39,324 nt of DNA, taken from positions 1 through 39,324 of the forward strand of contig JASJCD010000003.1 of NCBI GenBank assembly GCA_030066135.1, read 5' to 3'. Each line of letters starts with the position of its first letter. Within the stretch, counting starts at the first letter, position 1. Shown here one piece after another: positions 19,387 through 27,582 of the stretch. The stretch comes from Desulfobacterales bacterium (lineage in GTDB: Bacteria > Desulfobacterota > Desulfobacteria > Desulfobacterales > UBA5852). Position numbers and translations under genes: made by a program. A model generated the notes under the pieces. That model ran no database searches, had not been told where the DNA came from, and saw only the letters and a program-made list of their open reading frames with translations.

Positions 19387-19428
19387 CGGCACCGGGAGAT
19401 CAAGCCGGTTACGATGCTCCCGGTGCCG
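19387..19428 (-). terminator. Perfect 12-bp hairpin between ilvE and the glycogen genes
   Basis: CGGCACCGGGAG (19387-19398) and CTCCCGGTGCCG (19417-19428) are perfect inverted repeats with an 18-nt loop, 9 nt past the ilvE stop. No T tract follows on either strand, so it may be a Rho-dependent end or an mRNA-stabilising stem rather than an intrinsic terminator. Confidence 0.5.
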
Positions 19429-19437
19429 TCGTGGTGA

Positions 19438-20499
19438 TTATACCGGTTCTACCCAGCCCATGGGGTCGTCGGCTTTTCCATACTGGATCGCCGTGATGGC
19501 ATCGAAGAGCTTCTGGGCCATGGGGCCCACCTTTCCGTCGCCGATCTGGAAGACCTGATCCCCAAAGCACAGTTCACCAACCGGCGAGATCACGGCCGCC
19601 GTGCCCGAACCGAAAATTTCCTGCAGGCGACCGGCGGCGTGGGCGCGGATTACATCGTCGATGGTGATCTGCCTTTCAGTGACCGGCAGTCCCCATTGTT
19701 TTCCCAGGGCCAGAACGGAGTCCCGGGTGATGCCGGGCAGAATGCTGCCGTTGAGGGCGGGGGTGATCAATTCGTCGTCGATCATAAAGAAGATGTTCAT
19801 GGAGCCCACTTCTTCGATGTACTGCTGCTCGACGCCGTCCAGCCAGAGGACCTGGGTGTAGCCGGCCTGGTGCGCCTTGTCACCCGCCAGCAGGCTGGCG
19901 GCATAGTTGCCCAGGGTCTTGGCCTCACCGACCCCGCCACGCACGGCGCGGACGTGTTCCTTGGTGACCATGATTTTGATCGGATTGAAACCCTCGGCAT
20001 AATAGGCACCCACCGGCGAAAGAATGATGAAGAAGCGGTACGTGTGCGATGCCCGGACACCCAGAAAAGGGTCCATGGCCAGAATGGTCGGACGAATGTA
20101 AAGCGAGGTCTCGGGCGCCGTGGGCACCCAATCGCGTTCGACCTGCAGCAAGGTTTTTAAGGCCTTCAACATGAATGCTTCATCGAATTCGGGGATGCAC
20201 AGCAGACGGCAGGATTTGTTCAGGCGCTTCATATTCTCCTGGGGACGGAAGAGCTGAATCACCCCGCCGGTCGTGTGGTAGGCTTTGAGGCCTTCGAAGA
20301 CGCCCTGCCCGTAGTGGAGAACCATGGTGGACGGATCCATCGTAATGGGACCATAGGGCTCGATGCGTGGATTGTGCCATCCCCTTTCCGGATCGTAGTC
20401 CATGTTGAACATGTGGTCTGTAAAAAGGGTTCCGAATCCAAGGTTGCTGTCGTCCGGTTTGGGTTTCGGGGATGCGGCCTTGGTTATGGTGATCTCCAT
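19438..20499 (-). CDS. ilvE: Branched-chain amino acid aminotransferase
   Basis: The 353-residue PLP enzyme interconverts valine, leucine and isoleucine with their 2-oxo acids, using 2-oxoglutarate/glutamate. Family features are HYGQGVFEGLKAY near the N-terminus, the PLP-lysine region GEAKTLGNYAASLLAG, the LWLDGVEQQYIEEVGSMNIFF stretch (key residues EVGSMN) and GSGTAAVISPV near the C-terminus. The length and the N-terminal extension fit the long BCAT2-like branch (about 350) rather than the 309-residue E. coli IlvE. ATG 20499 has AGGAGG 5-6 nt upstream; a longer frame to 20568 lacks support. Both the hairpin and the 154-nt gap to the next gene suggest it is transcribed apart from the glycogen genes. 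Confidence 0.95.
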   Translation of the reverse strand: MEITITKAASPKPKPDDSNLGFGTLFTDHMFNMDYDPERGWHNPRIEPYGPITMDPSTMVLHYGQGVFEGLKAYHTTGGVIQLFRPQENMKRLNKSCRLLCIPEFDEAFMLKALKTLLQVERDWVPTAPETSLYIRPTILAMDPFLGVRASHTYRFFIILSPVGAYYAEGFNPIKIMVTKEHVRAVRGGVGEAKTLGNYAASLLAGDKAHQAGYTQVLWLDGVEQQYIEEVGSMNIFFMIDDELITPALNGSILPGITRDSVLALGKQWGLPVTERQITIDDVIRAHAAGRLQEIFGSGTAAVISPVGELCFGDQVFQIGDGKVGPMAQKLFDAITAIQYGKADDPMGWVEPV

Positions 20500-20810
20500 A
20501 ACATCCTCCTGCTGTGCAAGGTTGGGGCTGTGAACCCGCGGTAGGCGATAGGGATCACGGCTTTTCAATTATCAGGGGCAGCATGTCTCGCCCATCGGGT
20601 CGACGGCCGCAGCAATTCGAATTGAGAAATAAAATTTCATAGCATGCTGGTTGGGTAAATCAAGCCAAATCCAGTGTTTGCCCTAAAATGGTTCGGGGGC
20701 GTTTGACTTGGGGTGGGTTTCCGGATAATGAAAGGGCTCCCGAATTCCGGGGAATCCGGCGCAAACCGGGAAAATATACCGAATATACACCTGGAGGCTT
20801 TAGCCATAAG
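20500..20810. other. Divergent intergenic region between ilvE and the CxxxCC gene
   Basis: This 311-nt gap carries the upstream regions of two divergent genes. Towards the plus-strand gene, TTGACT (20703-20708) and GATAAT (20724-20729) form a promoter-like pair with a short 15-nt spacer. GGAGG (20793-20797) lies 13 nt before the chosen start. I saw no repeat, RNA gene or coding sequence with support here. Confidence 0.4.
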
Positions 20811-21608
20811 ATGACCGAGAACGATCAGAAAGACGCCATGGCCCAGATCACCCCAGAACGCGTGGGGCTCAAGAGCCAGTTTAAATTCAAATGCCACCCC
20901 GAGGTTTCGTGCTTCACCAAGTGCTGCCGGGGCATCAACATCACCCTGACCCCTTATGACATCATTCGTCTGAAAAACCGGTTGGGACTTGAATCCGAGG
21001 AGTTTCTGGCGATCTACACCGAGCCGCATATCATGGAGAAAACCGATCTGCCGATCGTGACCCTCAAGCTTCTCGACGACGAACAGCAGTCCTGCCCCTT
21101 TGTGCGCGATGACGGCTGCATCGTCTACGAGGACCGCCCCACCACTTGCCGCTACTACCCTTTGGGTGTGGCCTCGCTGATGCACAAAGAGGGTGCCGAC
21201 GACGAAGGGTTCTACTTCTTCGTGGAAGAGCCGCATTGCAAAGGTTTTGAGGAAGACCAGGAGTGGTCGGTGGCCGATTGGCGCCGGGACCAGGGGGTGG
21301 ACCACCACGACGAGATCAACGCCGAATGGACCGATCTGGTGGTGCGCAAGCGCTCCTTCCCTCCGAATATCAAGCTCACCGACCAAAGCAAACAGATGTT
21401 CTTCCTGTCGAGCTACAACCTGGACAAGTTTCGTAAATTCGTTTTCGAGAGCTCTTTTCTGGAGCGCTATGAGATCGACGCGGAAACGCTGGAGAAAATC
21501 AAGGCGGACGAAGTTGAACTGCTCAATTTCGGTATGCGCTGGCTCAAGTTCATTCTCTTCAAGCGCGGTGAGTTCAAACTCAAATCAGCGGAATCCCCGT
21601 CCACCTAA
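20811..21608 (+). CDS. YkgJ-family cysteine cluster protein
   Basis: The 265-residue protein belongs to the CxxxCC (YkgJ) family of putative zinc- or iron-binding proteins. The first cluster is C28-x5-C34-x3-C38-C39. A second cysteine set, C95, C103 and C113, lies in CPFVRDDGC and TTCRYYPLG, the usual partner motif. The C-terminal third is charged and has no membrane segment. The frame is open further upstream to 20688; ATG 20811 is chosen because the conserved part begins soon after, although the GGAGG before it is 13 nt away, longer than usual. An ATG at residue 10 is an alternative. The gene converges on the HdrB-like gene. The exact function of the family is not established to my knowledge. 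Confidence 0.8.
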   Translation: MTENDQKDAMAQITPERVGLKSQFKFKCHPEVSCFTKCCRGINITLTPYDIIRLKNRLGLESEEFLAIYTEPHIMEKTDLPIVTLKLLDDEQQSCPFVRDDGCIVYEDRPTTCRYYPLGVASLMHKEGADDEGFYFFVEEPHCKGFEEDQEWSVADWRRDQGVDHHDEINAEWTDLVVRKRSFPPNIKLTDQSKQMFFLSSYNLDKFRKFVFESSFLERYEIDAETLEKIKADEVELLNFGMRWLKFILFKRGEFKLKSAESPST

Positions 21609-21854
21609 AATCAGCGATTGCCGTCTGGCGATACCGCTGCGGGGCGGCTGACAGGGGTCGCGCTTTTCCGGATGCAGGCCGGGCTTCCCTGCCAAAGGCG
21701 TGCGCCACGGCTTGGCGCCATTCGCTGCGGCGGGCGGCTTCGCACGTACTTGCCGCCATACCCGGTGGCCAGGAGTAGCATCCCGATCCATTGCTTTGCA
21801 ATTCATCCCGGCAGGACCAGTCGCCCGGCGCCGTTTTCCGTGATGATGCGATAC

Positions 21855-22712
21855 CTATACAAGGGGGTTCAGGGGGCCGTCGCCAAGACCCAGTTCGGTC
21901 GCCGGTAACCCCATGGCCCGGCCCAACAGCTGGATATAGAGGATCGCCGGCAGATCAGAACGGTCGAGTGGTTCAGCATCCGGGTTGTCATCGGCGGCGC
22001 CGAACTGCATCTGGCAATAGGTGCAGGCCGTGGCCAGCACCTGGGCACCGGCCTGGCGGGCATCCTCGGTTTTGCGCTGCATGAGCCGGCGCGCCAGGCG
22101 ATCGTTTTTACCCCTCAAGGGGTAGCCGCAGCATTCCAGACGCAGCGGCCAGTCAACGGCGCTGGCCCCGGTGACCGCCACGAGGTTTTCAAACAGGGTT
22201 GGTGCCAGGGGGTTGTCAAACTGCATCACATGGCCGGGGCGCAGGGCATGACAGCCATAGTGGGCGGCGACGTCGAGACCCGCAAGCGGCTGCCGGATGG
22301 CGGGCCGGATCGCTTCCAGACCGATTTCCACGGCCAGCACCTGGAGCAGATGGTAAATCCCAACTGCCGCCGACCAAACCAGTCCCTCCGCCTTCAGGAC
22401 GCCATTGACGTAACAGGCCAGGTCTTCCCGCTGGCGCAGCCAGTAGTCTGCATGCCTTAGCTGACCATAGCAGCATTGGCAGGGGGTCATCAGATCGAGC
22501 CCCTCCCGGGCGGCCAGCGCCAGATTGCGGGCGGCCGCCAGCACGGATGCGGCCAGGTCCTGATCGCGCACGGGGTAACCACAGCAGTTCAGTTCGCAAT
22601 CCACCAGCTCAACACCCAGGGCCGCCGTTACGGCACGCGTGGCCCGGTCGTAATCGGGAAGAAACGGACCCATTTTACAGCCGGGAAAATAAAGATAGCG
22701 CAGCCTTTTCAT
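21855..22712 (-). CDS. HdrB-like CCG-domain iron-sulfur protein
   Basis: The 285-residue protein has two complete CCG repeats. The first has YFPGC, NCCGYP and CQCCYG; the second has YGCHALRP, ECCGYP and ACTYCQ. In heterodisulfide reductase subunit B each such set holds a noncubane [4Fe-4S] cluster, and E. coli GlpC carries the same pair at its C-terminus. The start at 22712 lies 1 nt after the stop of the upstream membrane protein, with AAAGG about 7 nt before it, so translation is probably coupled. As the last gene of the glpAB arm, it most likely supplies the GlpC-type C-terminal half as a separate subunit passing electrons in glycerol-3-phosphate oxidation. A true disulfide substrate cannot be excluded. 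Confidence 0.87.
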   Translation of the reverse strand: MKRLRYLYFPGCKMGPFLPDYDRATRAVTAALGVELVDCELNCCGYPVRDQDLAASVLAAARNLALAAREGLDLMTPCQCCYGQLRHADYWLRQREDLACYVNGVLKAEGLVWSAAVGIYHLLQVLAVEIGLEAIRPAIRQPLAGLDVAAHYGCHALRPGHVMQFDNPLAPTLFENLVAVTGASAVDWPLRLECCGYPLRGKNDRLARRLMQRKTEDARQAGAQVLATACTYCQMQFGAADDNPDAEPLDRSDLPAILYIQLLGRAMGLPATELGLGDGPLNPLV

Positions 22713-22713
22713 T

Positions 22714-24411
22714 TCATGCCTTTGAGACGATTTCATCCGGCGCACCCAACGGGTAGTCTGGCTTTAGCCGCTGGTGGGCCTCGTTGCGCAGCTCATAGAG
22801 AATATCGGCCACTCTGACCCCCTGGGGGCAGTGCTCCTGGCATTGGTAGCAGGTCGCACAATCCCAGACCATGCGGGCGCCCAAAGCCAACTCCCGGAGC
22901 TGAAGCCGCATCATGTTCATGACCTGCTGGGGGGTCAGATCCAGATCCCGGCGGGGATCGTCGCTCACCGCGACCACCGGGCATACGCTGGTACAGGTGG
23001 TGCACTGGACACAGGACCAGAAGGTCTCCGGGTTTGCGGAGAGGTCTAATGTGGCCGGCGCGCCGGCGGCCTTGGCTGACGCGGATGGTATCGTTGCGGC
23101 CCGCGCAGCCCACTGAGCCGGTCGATGCGACCGGATCCATCCATGGGCCGACGGATAACCCTTCTGAACCAGTTCGCGCTGCGAGGCGCGCCACAAATCC
23201 TGCAAATCGATGCCGGAAGGACACCATTGTGTGCAGCGGCCGCAGGCGGTGCAGATGAAGCTGCCTTCGGCCAGGGAGACGCACTGGGTTCCGGTAGCCC
23301 CGGATATCCAGCGCATCAGGGCGCCGAGTTTTTCAGACGGCAGGATGGCAGGGTTGGGAATGGCGCGGTAGATGACAGCCACGGCGCAGTGCTGGTTGCA
23401 GACGCCGCAATGGGTGCAGGCGTCCAGTCCCATGGCGCGCCGCACCGGGCGCAGGCCGGCATCGGCATCCGCCGCCGTGCCCCCGGCGCGTACCAGCAGA
23501 GACAGGGGGGTGGCCACCAGATGAAAAAATTTCGTGAAGGGCAGCAGGGCCAACCCCAGACAGGAGACCAGGAAATGAAGATGCCAAAGGAGCGTATCGA
23601 AATTTGCTTTTTCCAGCGCGTTGGCCAGCGGTTTCATCAGACGTGACAGCGGGTAGGACAAAAGGGCGGACTGGGGGCCGTCATGGCAGGCGGCGCAGAA
23701 ATCCGCATGCAGGTCCCGCCCGAGCGCCAATGTGTCTGCACCGGTCTTCGGCGGTGCCGTTGTCGCGGCGCCGAATTCGGCCTGCCAGTAAGCCTGAAGG
23801 GCTTCGAACTCGGCGTCATCTTCAATAAACGCATATTCTGCGACCATGGTACGAAACATCTCCGGCGAGACGATCTGGTGGCTTTCAAGCAGGATGCCGG
23901 AGAAAACGATGATCGCCAGAAGCGCCAGGGCGAGCTGATCGGCCATATGCCGGGTAGCCCGCAGCAAGGGGTCCGAGCGCCGCCGCAGGGCGGCGAAAGC
24001 AACCCCCAGAAGGATCAGGGCCGCTGCCAGATTGCGTAGCAGCCGCCAGGGGTTGAGGGTGGGGGCATAGTCCCCCCAAAGCCGGGCGCTGGTAAATTCA
24101 TCCAGGGCGTGAAAGATAACCAGAAAAAAGAACCCATAGAACAGCCCCAGGTGCATGATGCCACGCCGCCAGTCCTGCCGCAGGACATGGCCTTGAAGCA
24201 GCACTTCCCAAACGAGCGCTTTGGCGAGACGGGTAACGCGCGGGCCGAAGACGGCCCGGCCGACCGCCCTTGCCGTCTGGGACCAGAGGCCGGTGAGCGT
24301 TGGCGGCTGGCATTCGGCACCGATGGGAAGGCGGAACCAGCGCCCGATACGCCACAGGGTCCCAATCAGCCCGATACCCAGGGCGCTGTATGCGATAAAA
24401 GTGGTGTCCAT
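22714..24411 (-). CDS. Membrane cytochrome b/c fused to four-cluster ferredoxin domain
   Basis: The 565-residue protein combines a NarI/DsrM-like membrane part with iron-sulfur domains. Hydrophobic segments lie near residues 5-22, 84-103, 127-143, 157-176 and 274-303; histidines in MHLGLFYG, IFHALDE, LWHLHF and FFHLVATP could bind heme b. A c-type heme motif CAACH (239-243) sits in the loop between segments four and five. The soluble tail has four cluster motifs: C332/335/338/342, C387/390/393/397, C467/470/473/477 and C518/521/524/528. With a cytoplasmic tail, the heme c loop falls on the periplasmic side, where such hemes are attached. It follows glpB by 6 nt and couples to the HdrB-like gene. 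It likely links glycerol-3-phosphate oxidation to menaquinone. Confidence 0.88.
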   Translation of the reverse strand: MDTTFIAYSALGIGLIGTLWRIGRWFRLPIGAECQPPTLTGLWSQTARAVGRAVFGPRVTRLAKALVWEVLLQGHVLRQDWRRGIMHLGLFYGFFFLVIFHALDEFTSARLWGDYAPTLNPWRLLRNLAAALILLGVAFAALRRRSDPLLRATRHMADQLALALLAIIVFSGILLESHQIVSPEMFRTMVAEYAFIEDDAEFEALQAYWQAEFGAATTAPPKTGADTLALGRDLHADFCAACHDGPQSALLSYPLSRLMKPLANALEKANFDTLLWHLHFLVSCLGLALLPFTKFFHLVATPLSLLVRAGGTAADADAGLRPVRRAMGLDACTHCGVCNQHCAVAVIYRAIPNPAILPSEKLGALMRWISGATGTQCVSLAEGSFICTACGRCTQWCPSGIDLQDLWRASQRELVQKGYPSAHGWIRSHRPAQWAARAATIPSASAKAAGAPATLDLSANPETFWSCVQCTTCTSVCPVVAVSDDPRRDLDLTPQQVMNMMRLQLRELALGARMVWDCATCYQCQEHCPQGVRVADILYELRNEAHQRLKPDYPLGAPDEIVSKA

Positions 24412-24417
24412 TCCGAT

Positions 24418-25698
24418 TCAGCCCAAGAGCCGTTCACATGCGCGAACGGCAGCGTATGCGCTGCCAATGGCCAGTCCGCTGCCGCTTTTTTCCCGAACCC
24501 AGTCCTGATGGGCCAGTATCGAGCCGGCTGCAAAAAGGCGGGCATATACCCGCCGTCCGTTCACGTCCACGGGGCGGAAGCAGTCATCCACGGCCAGTCC
24601 GGCGCGATTGATGGCGTGTCCCGCGGGATGCAACAGATCCTTGTGGTGCCATTCATCCCGTTGCGGCGGTTGATCGACGGGCAGGTCAAACAGTGTTTCC
24701 CGGATCGCGGTGCGGTCGGCGTGCAGGCCTTTGCCAAAAAAGCGGCCGGTGGCCAGGATGACGGCCTGGGTGCGGGCCCGGAATCCATCGGCATCGCGGC
24801 CGATGCCGATCCGGAATTCATTTGCGCGGCGGGCCTCTACCGCCGTAACGCGATGCTGATACCAGGCACGCACGCCGAGCCGTGGCAAGTGCTGTTCAAA
24901 GGTTTCGCGCAGCCGCAGGCCGGGGACACTGGGCAGCAGGGTCGGGATTTCAAACAAAGGTACCCCCAGGATTTGCTGCATCGCCTCAAAATTGGGCCGC
25001 GTGCGATGCACGCCGACGACGGCCGGCAGACCCACGGCACGGGCACCATCCAGCCGGCGGTGGATGGTGGCCGCTATTTGGCGGCAGTGTTCACCGTTTT
25101 CCAGGAACCGGCCCAGCCGTTCCGGCTGCAGTTCCCCCTGCATCCGGGGTACTGCCAGGCGCACCGCGCGCAAATCAGGCCAGCTTGCTCCCAGTGTGGC
25201 GGCGATCTGCCGGGCACTGAAACCTTTTAGGCCGGCAAAATCGACCAGCAGGCAGGGCGGTCGCCGCACAAGGGCATCGTCGGCGGCCGCCATTGTGTGG
25301 GGAACGGCGTAGGTGGTCTTAACCGTACCCACCGGTGTAATGACCTGCATGTTGCGCTCGGCCTGCGATACATAGGGTTGACCGGCTTCGGCCAGAAATC
25401 CCAGGCACTGGCGCCAGGCCGCTTGCATGTCCTGGTTGCCGATGCGTGTATATGGGTGCGCGGGAGACACCCGGCGCAGACGGGCCATCCCTTCCCAGGG
25501 ATCGGTCAAGATCTGGCCCGCGGGCACCGGATACACACCGAGAAGATCCAGAAGTCCGCTGGCAAAAGGGATCGTGCCCCCGAGCCCCACCTGAACGGTA
25601 TCGATGCCGCGGCGGGCGGCAAATAGGCTGGCCGCCATACCGGCCATGCCCGCGCCGATGACGAGCAGCTGGCAGGTGATATCACGATGTTTCGACAT
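24418..25698 (-). CDS. glpB: Anaerobic glycerol-3-phosphate dehydrogenase subunit B
   Basis: The 426-residue flavoprotein has an N-terminal Rossmann fold (LVIGAGMAGMAASLFAARRG) and the following FASGLLDLLGVYP, characteristic of GlpB, the subunit that bridges GlpA to the iron-sulfur subunit. A second nucleotide-binding strand, AVILATGRFFGKGL, and a C-terminal VYARLFAAGSILAHQD complete the family pattern. The ATG at 25698 overlaps the end of glpA by 17 nt, so translation is coupled; a longer frame up to 25767 would overlap glpA much further and lacks support. The ribosome-binding site (GTGGAAAT) is weak, as expected for a coupled gene. The next gene, the membrane ferredoxin protein, starts 6 nt after its stop. 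Confidence 0.93.
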   Translation of the reverse strand: MSKHRDITCQLLVIGAGMAGMAASLFAARRGIDTVQVGLGGTIPFASGLLDLLGVYPVPAGQILTDPWEGMARLRRVSPAHPYTRIGNQDMQAAWRQCLGFLAEAGQPYVSQAERNMQVITPVGTVKTTYAVPHTMAAADDALVRRPPCLLVDFAGLKGFSARQIAATLGASWPDLRAVRLAVPRMQGELQPERLGRFLENGEHCRQIAATIHRRLDGARAVGLPAVVGVHRTRPNFEAMQQILGVPLFEIPTLLPSVPGLRLRETFEQHLPRLGVRAWYQHRVTAVEARRANEFRIGIGRDADGFRARTQAVILATGRFFGKGLHADRTAIRETLFDLPVDQPPQRDEWHHKDLLHPAGHAINRAGLAVDDCFRPVDVNGRRVYARLFAAGSILAHQDWVREKSGSGLAIGSAYAAVRACERLLG

Positions 25699-27319
25699 GC
25701 TGGATTTCCACGGCCGGGCCGCCGCGGCCGCACGCTCTGTCCGCTGATGAGGACGGCGTGAGTTCAAGGCCGAACACGCCGCAATGGGTGGCTTCCAGGA
25801 GTTCCGCCTGGGCCAGCGAAATATCCCAAAGCAACGGTTCCTGCCCCCGCCAGCGTTCCTTTAGAAAGGCCTGTAATTCGAAGATGCCCCGATCGGCGTG
25901 CCAAACCCCCTGGTCGTAAAGGTAAGCGGCCACCCGTTGGCTGCAAAAAGTCCCCTGGCAAGGGCCCTTGCCGATACGGCTGCGCAGTCCAATGGCTTTG
26001 AGGCCGGGCGTGTCACCGTGGTCATTGAGGGTTTGAACCAGGTCGTCGACCACGGCCTGCGGCACCATTTCACATTCGCACAGCAGAAGATCGTCGGGCC
26101 GTCCCCGCTCCATCCATGTTCGCGGTGCAAGGCCGGGTTCGGTCCAGCGGGCCGCCACCATATTGGGCAGGGGTTCGGTGCGCGTGCGGCAGGGCGCCGT
26201 GCTGCCAAGCAGGCGGCAGACCAGATCGGCCGTCTTTTCGGCCATCAGGCGGTAGGTGGTGAGCTTGCCGCCGGTGATGGTGATGAGGTTTTCGACAATG
26301 TCGGCCTCGCCCCGGCCATGATCGATGAGGGCGAACCCGCGGCTGACGCTGCGGTCGTCGCAGGCGTCCTCGCAGCTGACCAGCGGCCGCACGCCGCAAT
26401 AGGCGCGGATATAGCGGGTGCTGGCCAGAACCGGCACCATGGCGGCGCCCTGTTCGATGATGTGGTCCACTTCATGGATTTTGGGGTAGATGACATCTGG
26501 TGACGCACTACGCTCGGAGGTGGTTCCCAAGATGGAAACCGTGCCGCCCGGCACCAGGATGTCCCCGTCAGTGGGTGGTCGCAGGCGGTTGATGACGCGG
26601 CGGCTGATGCGCTCGCTGGTCACCAGCAGGCTGCCCTTGGAATACACCATTGGGATCCGGGCGCCTGCCAGGGCGGCCACCTCGCCCGCCCAGGCCCCGG
26701 AGGCGTTTACCACCACATCGGCTTCGATGGTCGTTTTTTCACCTGTGGTTTGGTTTTTGACGGTGACCCTGCGAATGCGATGGTTAGCGAGGTCGAATCC
26801 AACCACGGCGGTAAAACGCAACAATCGGGCACCGTGCGCCTCGGCATGGGCCATATTGTCAAGCGAGAGTTTAAATGGGTCGATGGTGGCGTCTTCCACC
26901 TGATAGGCGGCGATCAACCGGTTGGACAGGGTGGGCTCCATTTCCCGGGCGATTTCCTTGTCCAGCATCTGGACGGGAATGCCACTGCGGGCACAAATTC
27001 CGGGAAAATCGGCGATATAGTTTTCTTCATCACCGGCAACGGCCACGAAGAGTCCGCCCGTGTCCTCGATGCAGTGGGGGGCCAGTTGCTTGAGCAATTC
27101 GCCCTCGGCACGGCACTCGGTGGCGGCGGCTGGATCCGAGGCGACATACCGGGCGCCGCTGTGGAGCAGGCCGTGGTTACCGCCTGAAGCCCCGGCGTTG
27201 ATATCTTTCTTTTCGATCACGGTGCAGGCAATGCCGCGCAGGGCCAGATCGCGCGCCAGACCGGTGCCGGTTACACCGCCGCCGATGATGAGAACCTCTG
27301 TCTTCATTGAAAGTTTCAC
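25682..27319 (-). CDS. glpA: Anaerobic glycerol-3-phosphate dehydrogenase subunit A
   Basis: The 545-residue FAD enzyme oxidises sn-glycerol-3-phosphate to dihydroxyacetone phosphate. The dinucleotide-binding motif is IIGGGVTGTGLARDLALRG, followed by GASGGNHGLLHSGARY, the GlpA/GlpD signature. The C-terminal region has CECE and GKGPCQGTFC, the four cysteines of a BFD-like [2Fe-2S] domain that GlpA has and GlpD lacks. Length equals E. coli GlpA (542). The GTG at 27319 has GAGGG about 6 nt upstream; the ATG at 27307, four codons in, is an alternative. It heads the minus arm of the glycerol locus, and a 12-bp-arm palindrome lies 49 nt upstream, so control by the divergent GlpR is likely. Confidence 0.96.
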   Translation of the reverse strand: MKLSMKTEVLIIGGGVTGTGLARDLALRGIACTVIEKKDINAGASGGNHGLLHSGARYVASDPAAATECRAEGELLKQLAPHCIEDTGGLFVAVAGDEENYIADFPGICARSGIPVQMLDKEIAREMEPTLSNRLIAAYQVEDATIDPFKLSLDNMAHAEAHGARLLRFTAVVGFDLANHRIRRVTVKNQTTGEKTTIEADVVVNASGAWAGEVAALAGARIPMVYSKGSLLVTSERISRRVINRLRPPTDGDILVPGGTVSILGTTSERSASPDVIYPKIHEVDHIIEQGAAMVPVLASTRYIRAYCGVRPLVSCEDACDDRSVSRGFALIDHGRGEADIVENLITITGGKLTTYRLMAEKTADLVCRLLGSTAPCRTRTEPLPNMVAARWTEPGLAPRTWMERGRPDDLLLCECEMVPQAVVDDLVQTLNDHGDTPGLKAIGLRSRIGKGPCQGTFCSQRVAAYLYDQGVWHADRGIFELQAFLKERWRGQEPLLWDISLAQAELLEATHCGVFGLELTPSSSADRACGRGGPAVEIQHVETS

Positions 27320-27367
27320 GGTAAACCCTCAATTGCGGCATCAGGGTAAAAGTTGGAAGCTATTCAA

Positions 27368-27397
27368 CATTTTATTTTCACTTGCGAAAATAAAATG
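27368..27397. promoter_or_regulatory. Putative GlpR operator of the glpA arm
   Basis: CATTTTATTTTC (27368-27379) and GAAAATAAAATG (27386-27397) form perfect 12-bp arms around ACTTGC. The core ATTTTC-N6-GAAAA recurs before glpR and before glpS. It lies 49-78 nt upstream of the glpA start codon, the right distance to block a promoter. DeoR/GlpR-type repressors bind inverted repeats of this general kind. Confidence 0.65.
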
Positions 27398-27520
27398 GCG
27401 ATGTTACGTTGCCTTGACGCCGAATCTAAAGGCTCTTAACCCATCTCACTATCCGTCTATTTATCACAGCTGTTATTTTGTGTCATGTGGATTTTCATAT
27501 ATCAACATTTATATTTCAAT

Positions 27521-27538
27521 ATTTTCTAAATAGAAAAT
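27521..27538. promoter_or_regulatory. Putative GlpR operator before glpR
   Basis: ATTTTC-TAAATA-GAAAAT (27521-27538) has the same half sites and the same 6-nt gap as the two other palindromes of this locus. It lies 45-62 nt upstream of the glpR start and suggests autoregulation. The surrounding DNA is AT-rich, so chance is more likely here than at the other two sites. Confidence 0.5.
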
Positions 27539-27582
27539 TTGTTAGGGGCTGAATGCCCAGGTTAAGATGCAGGTGGTGGCCA

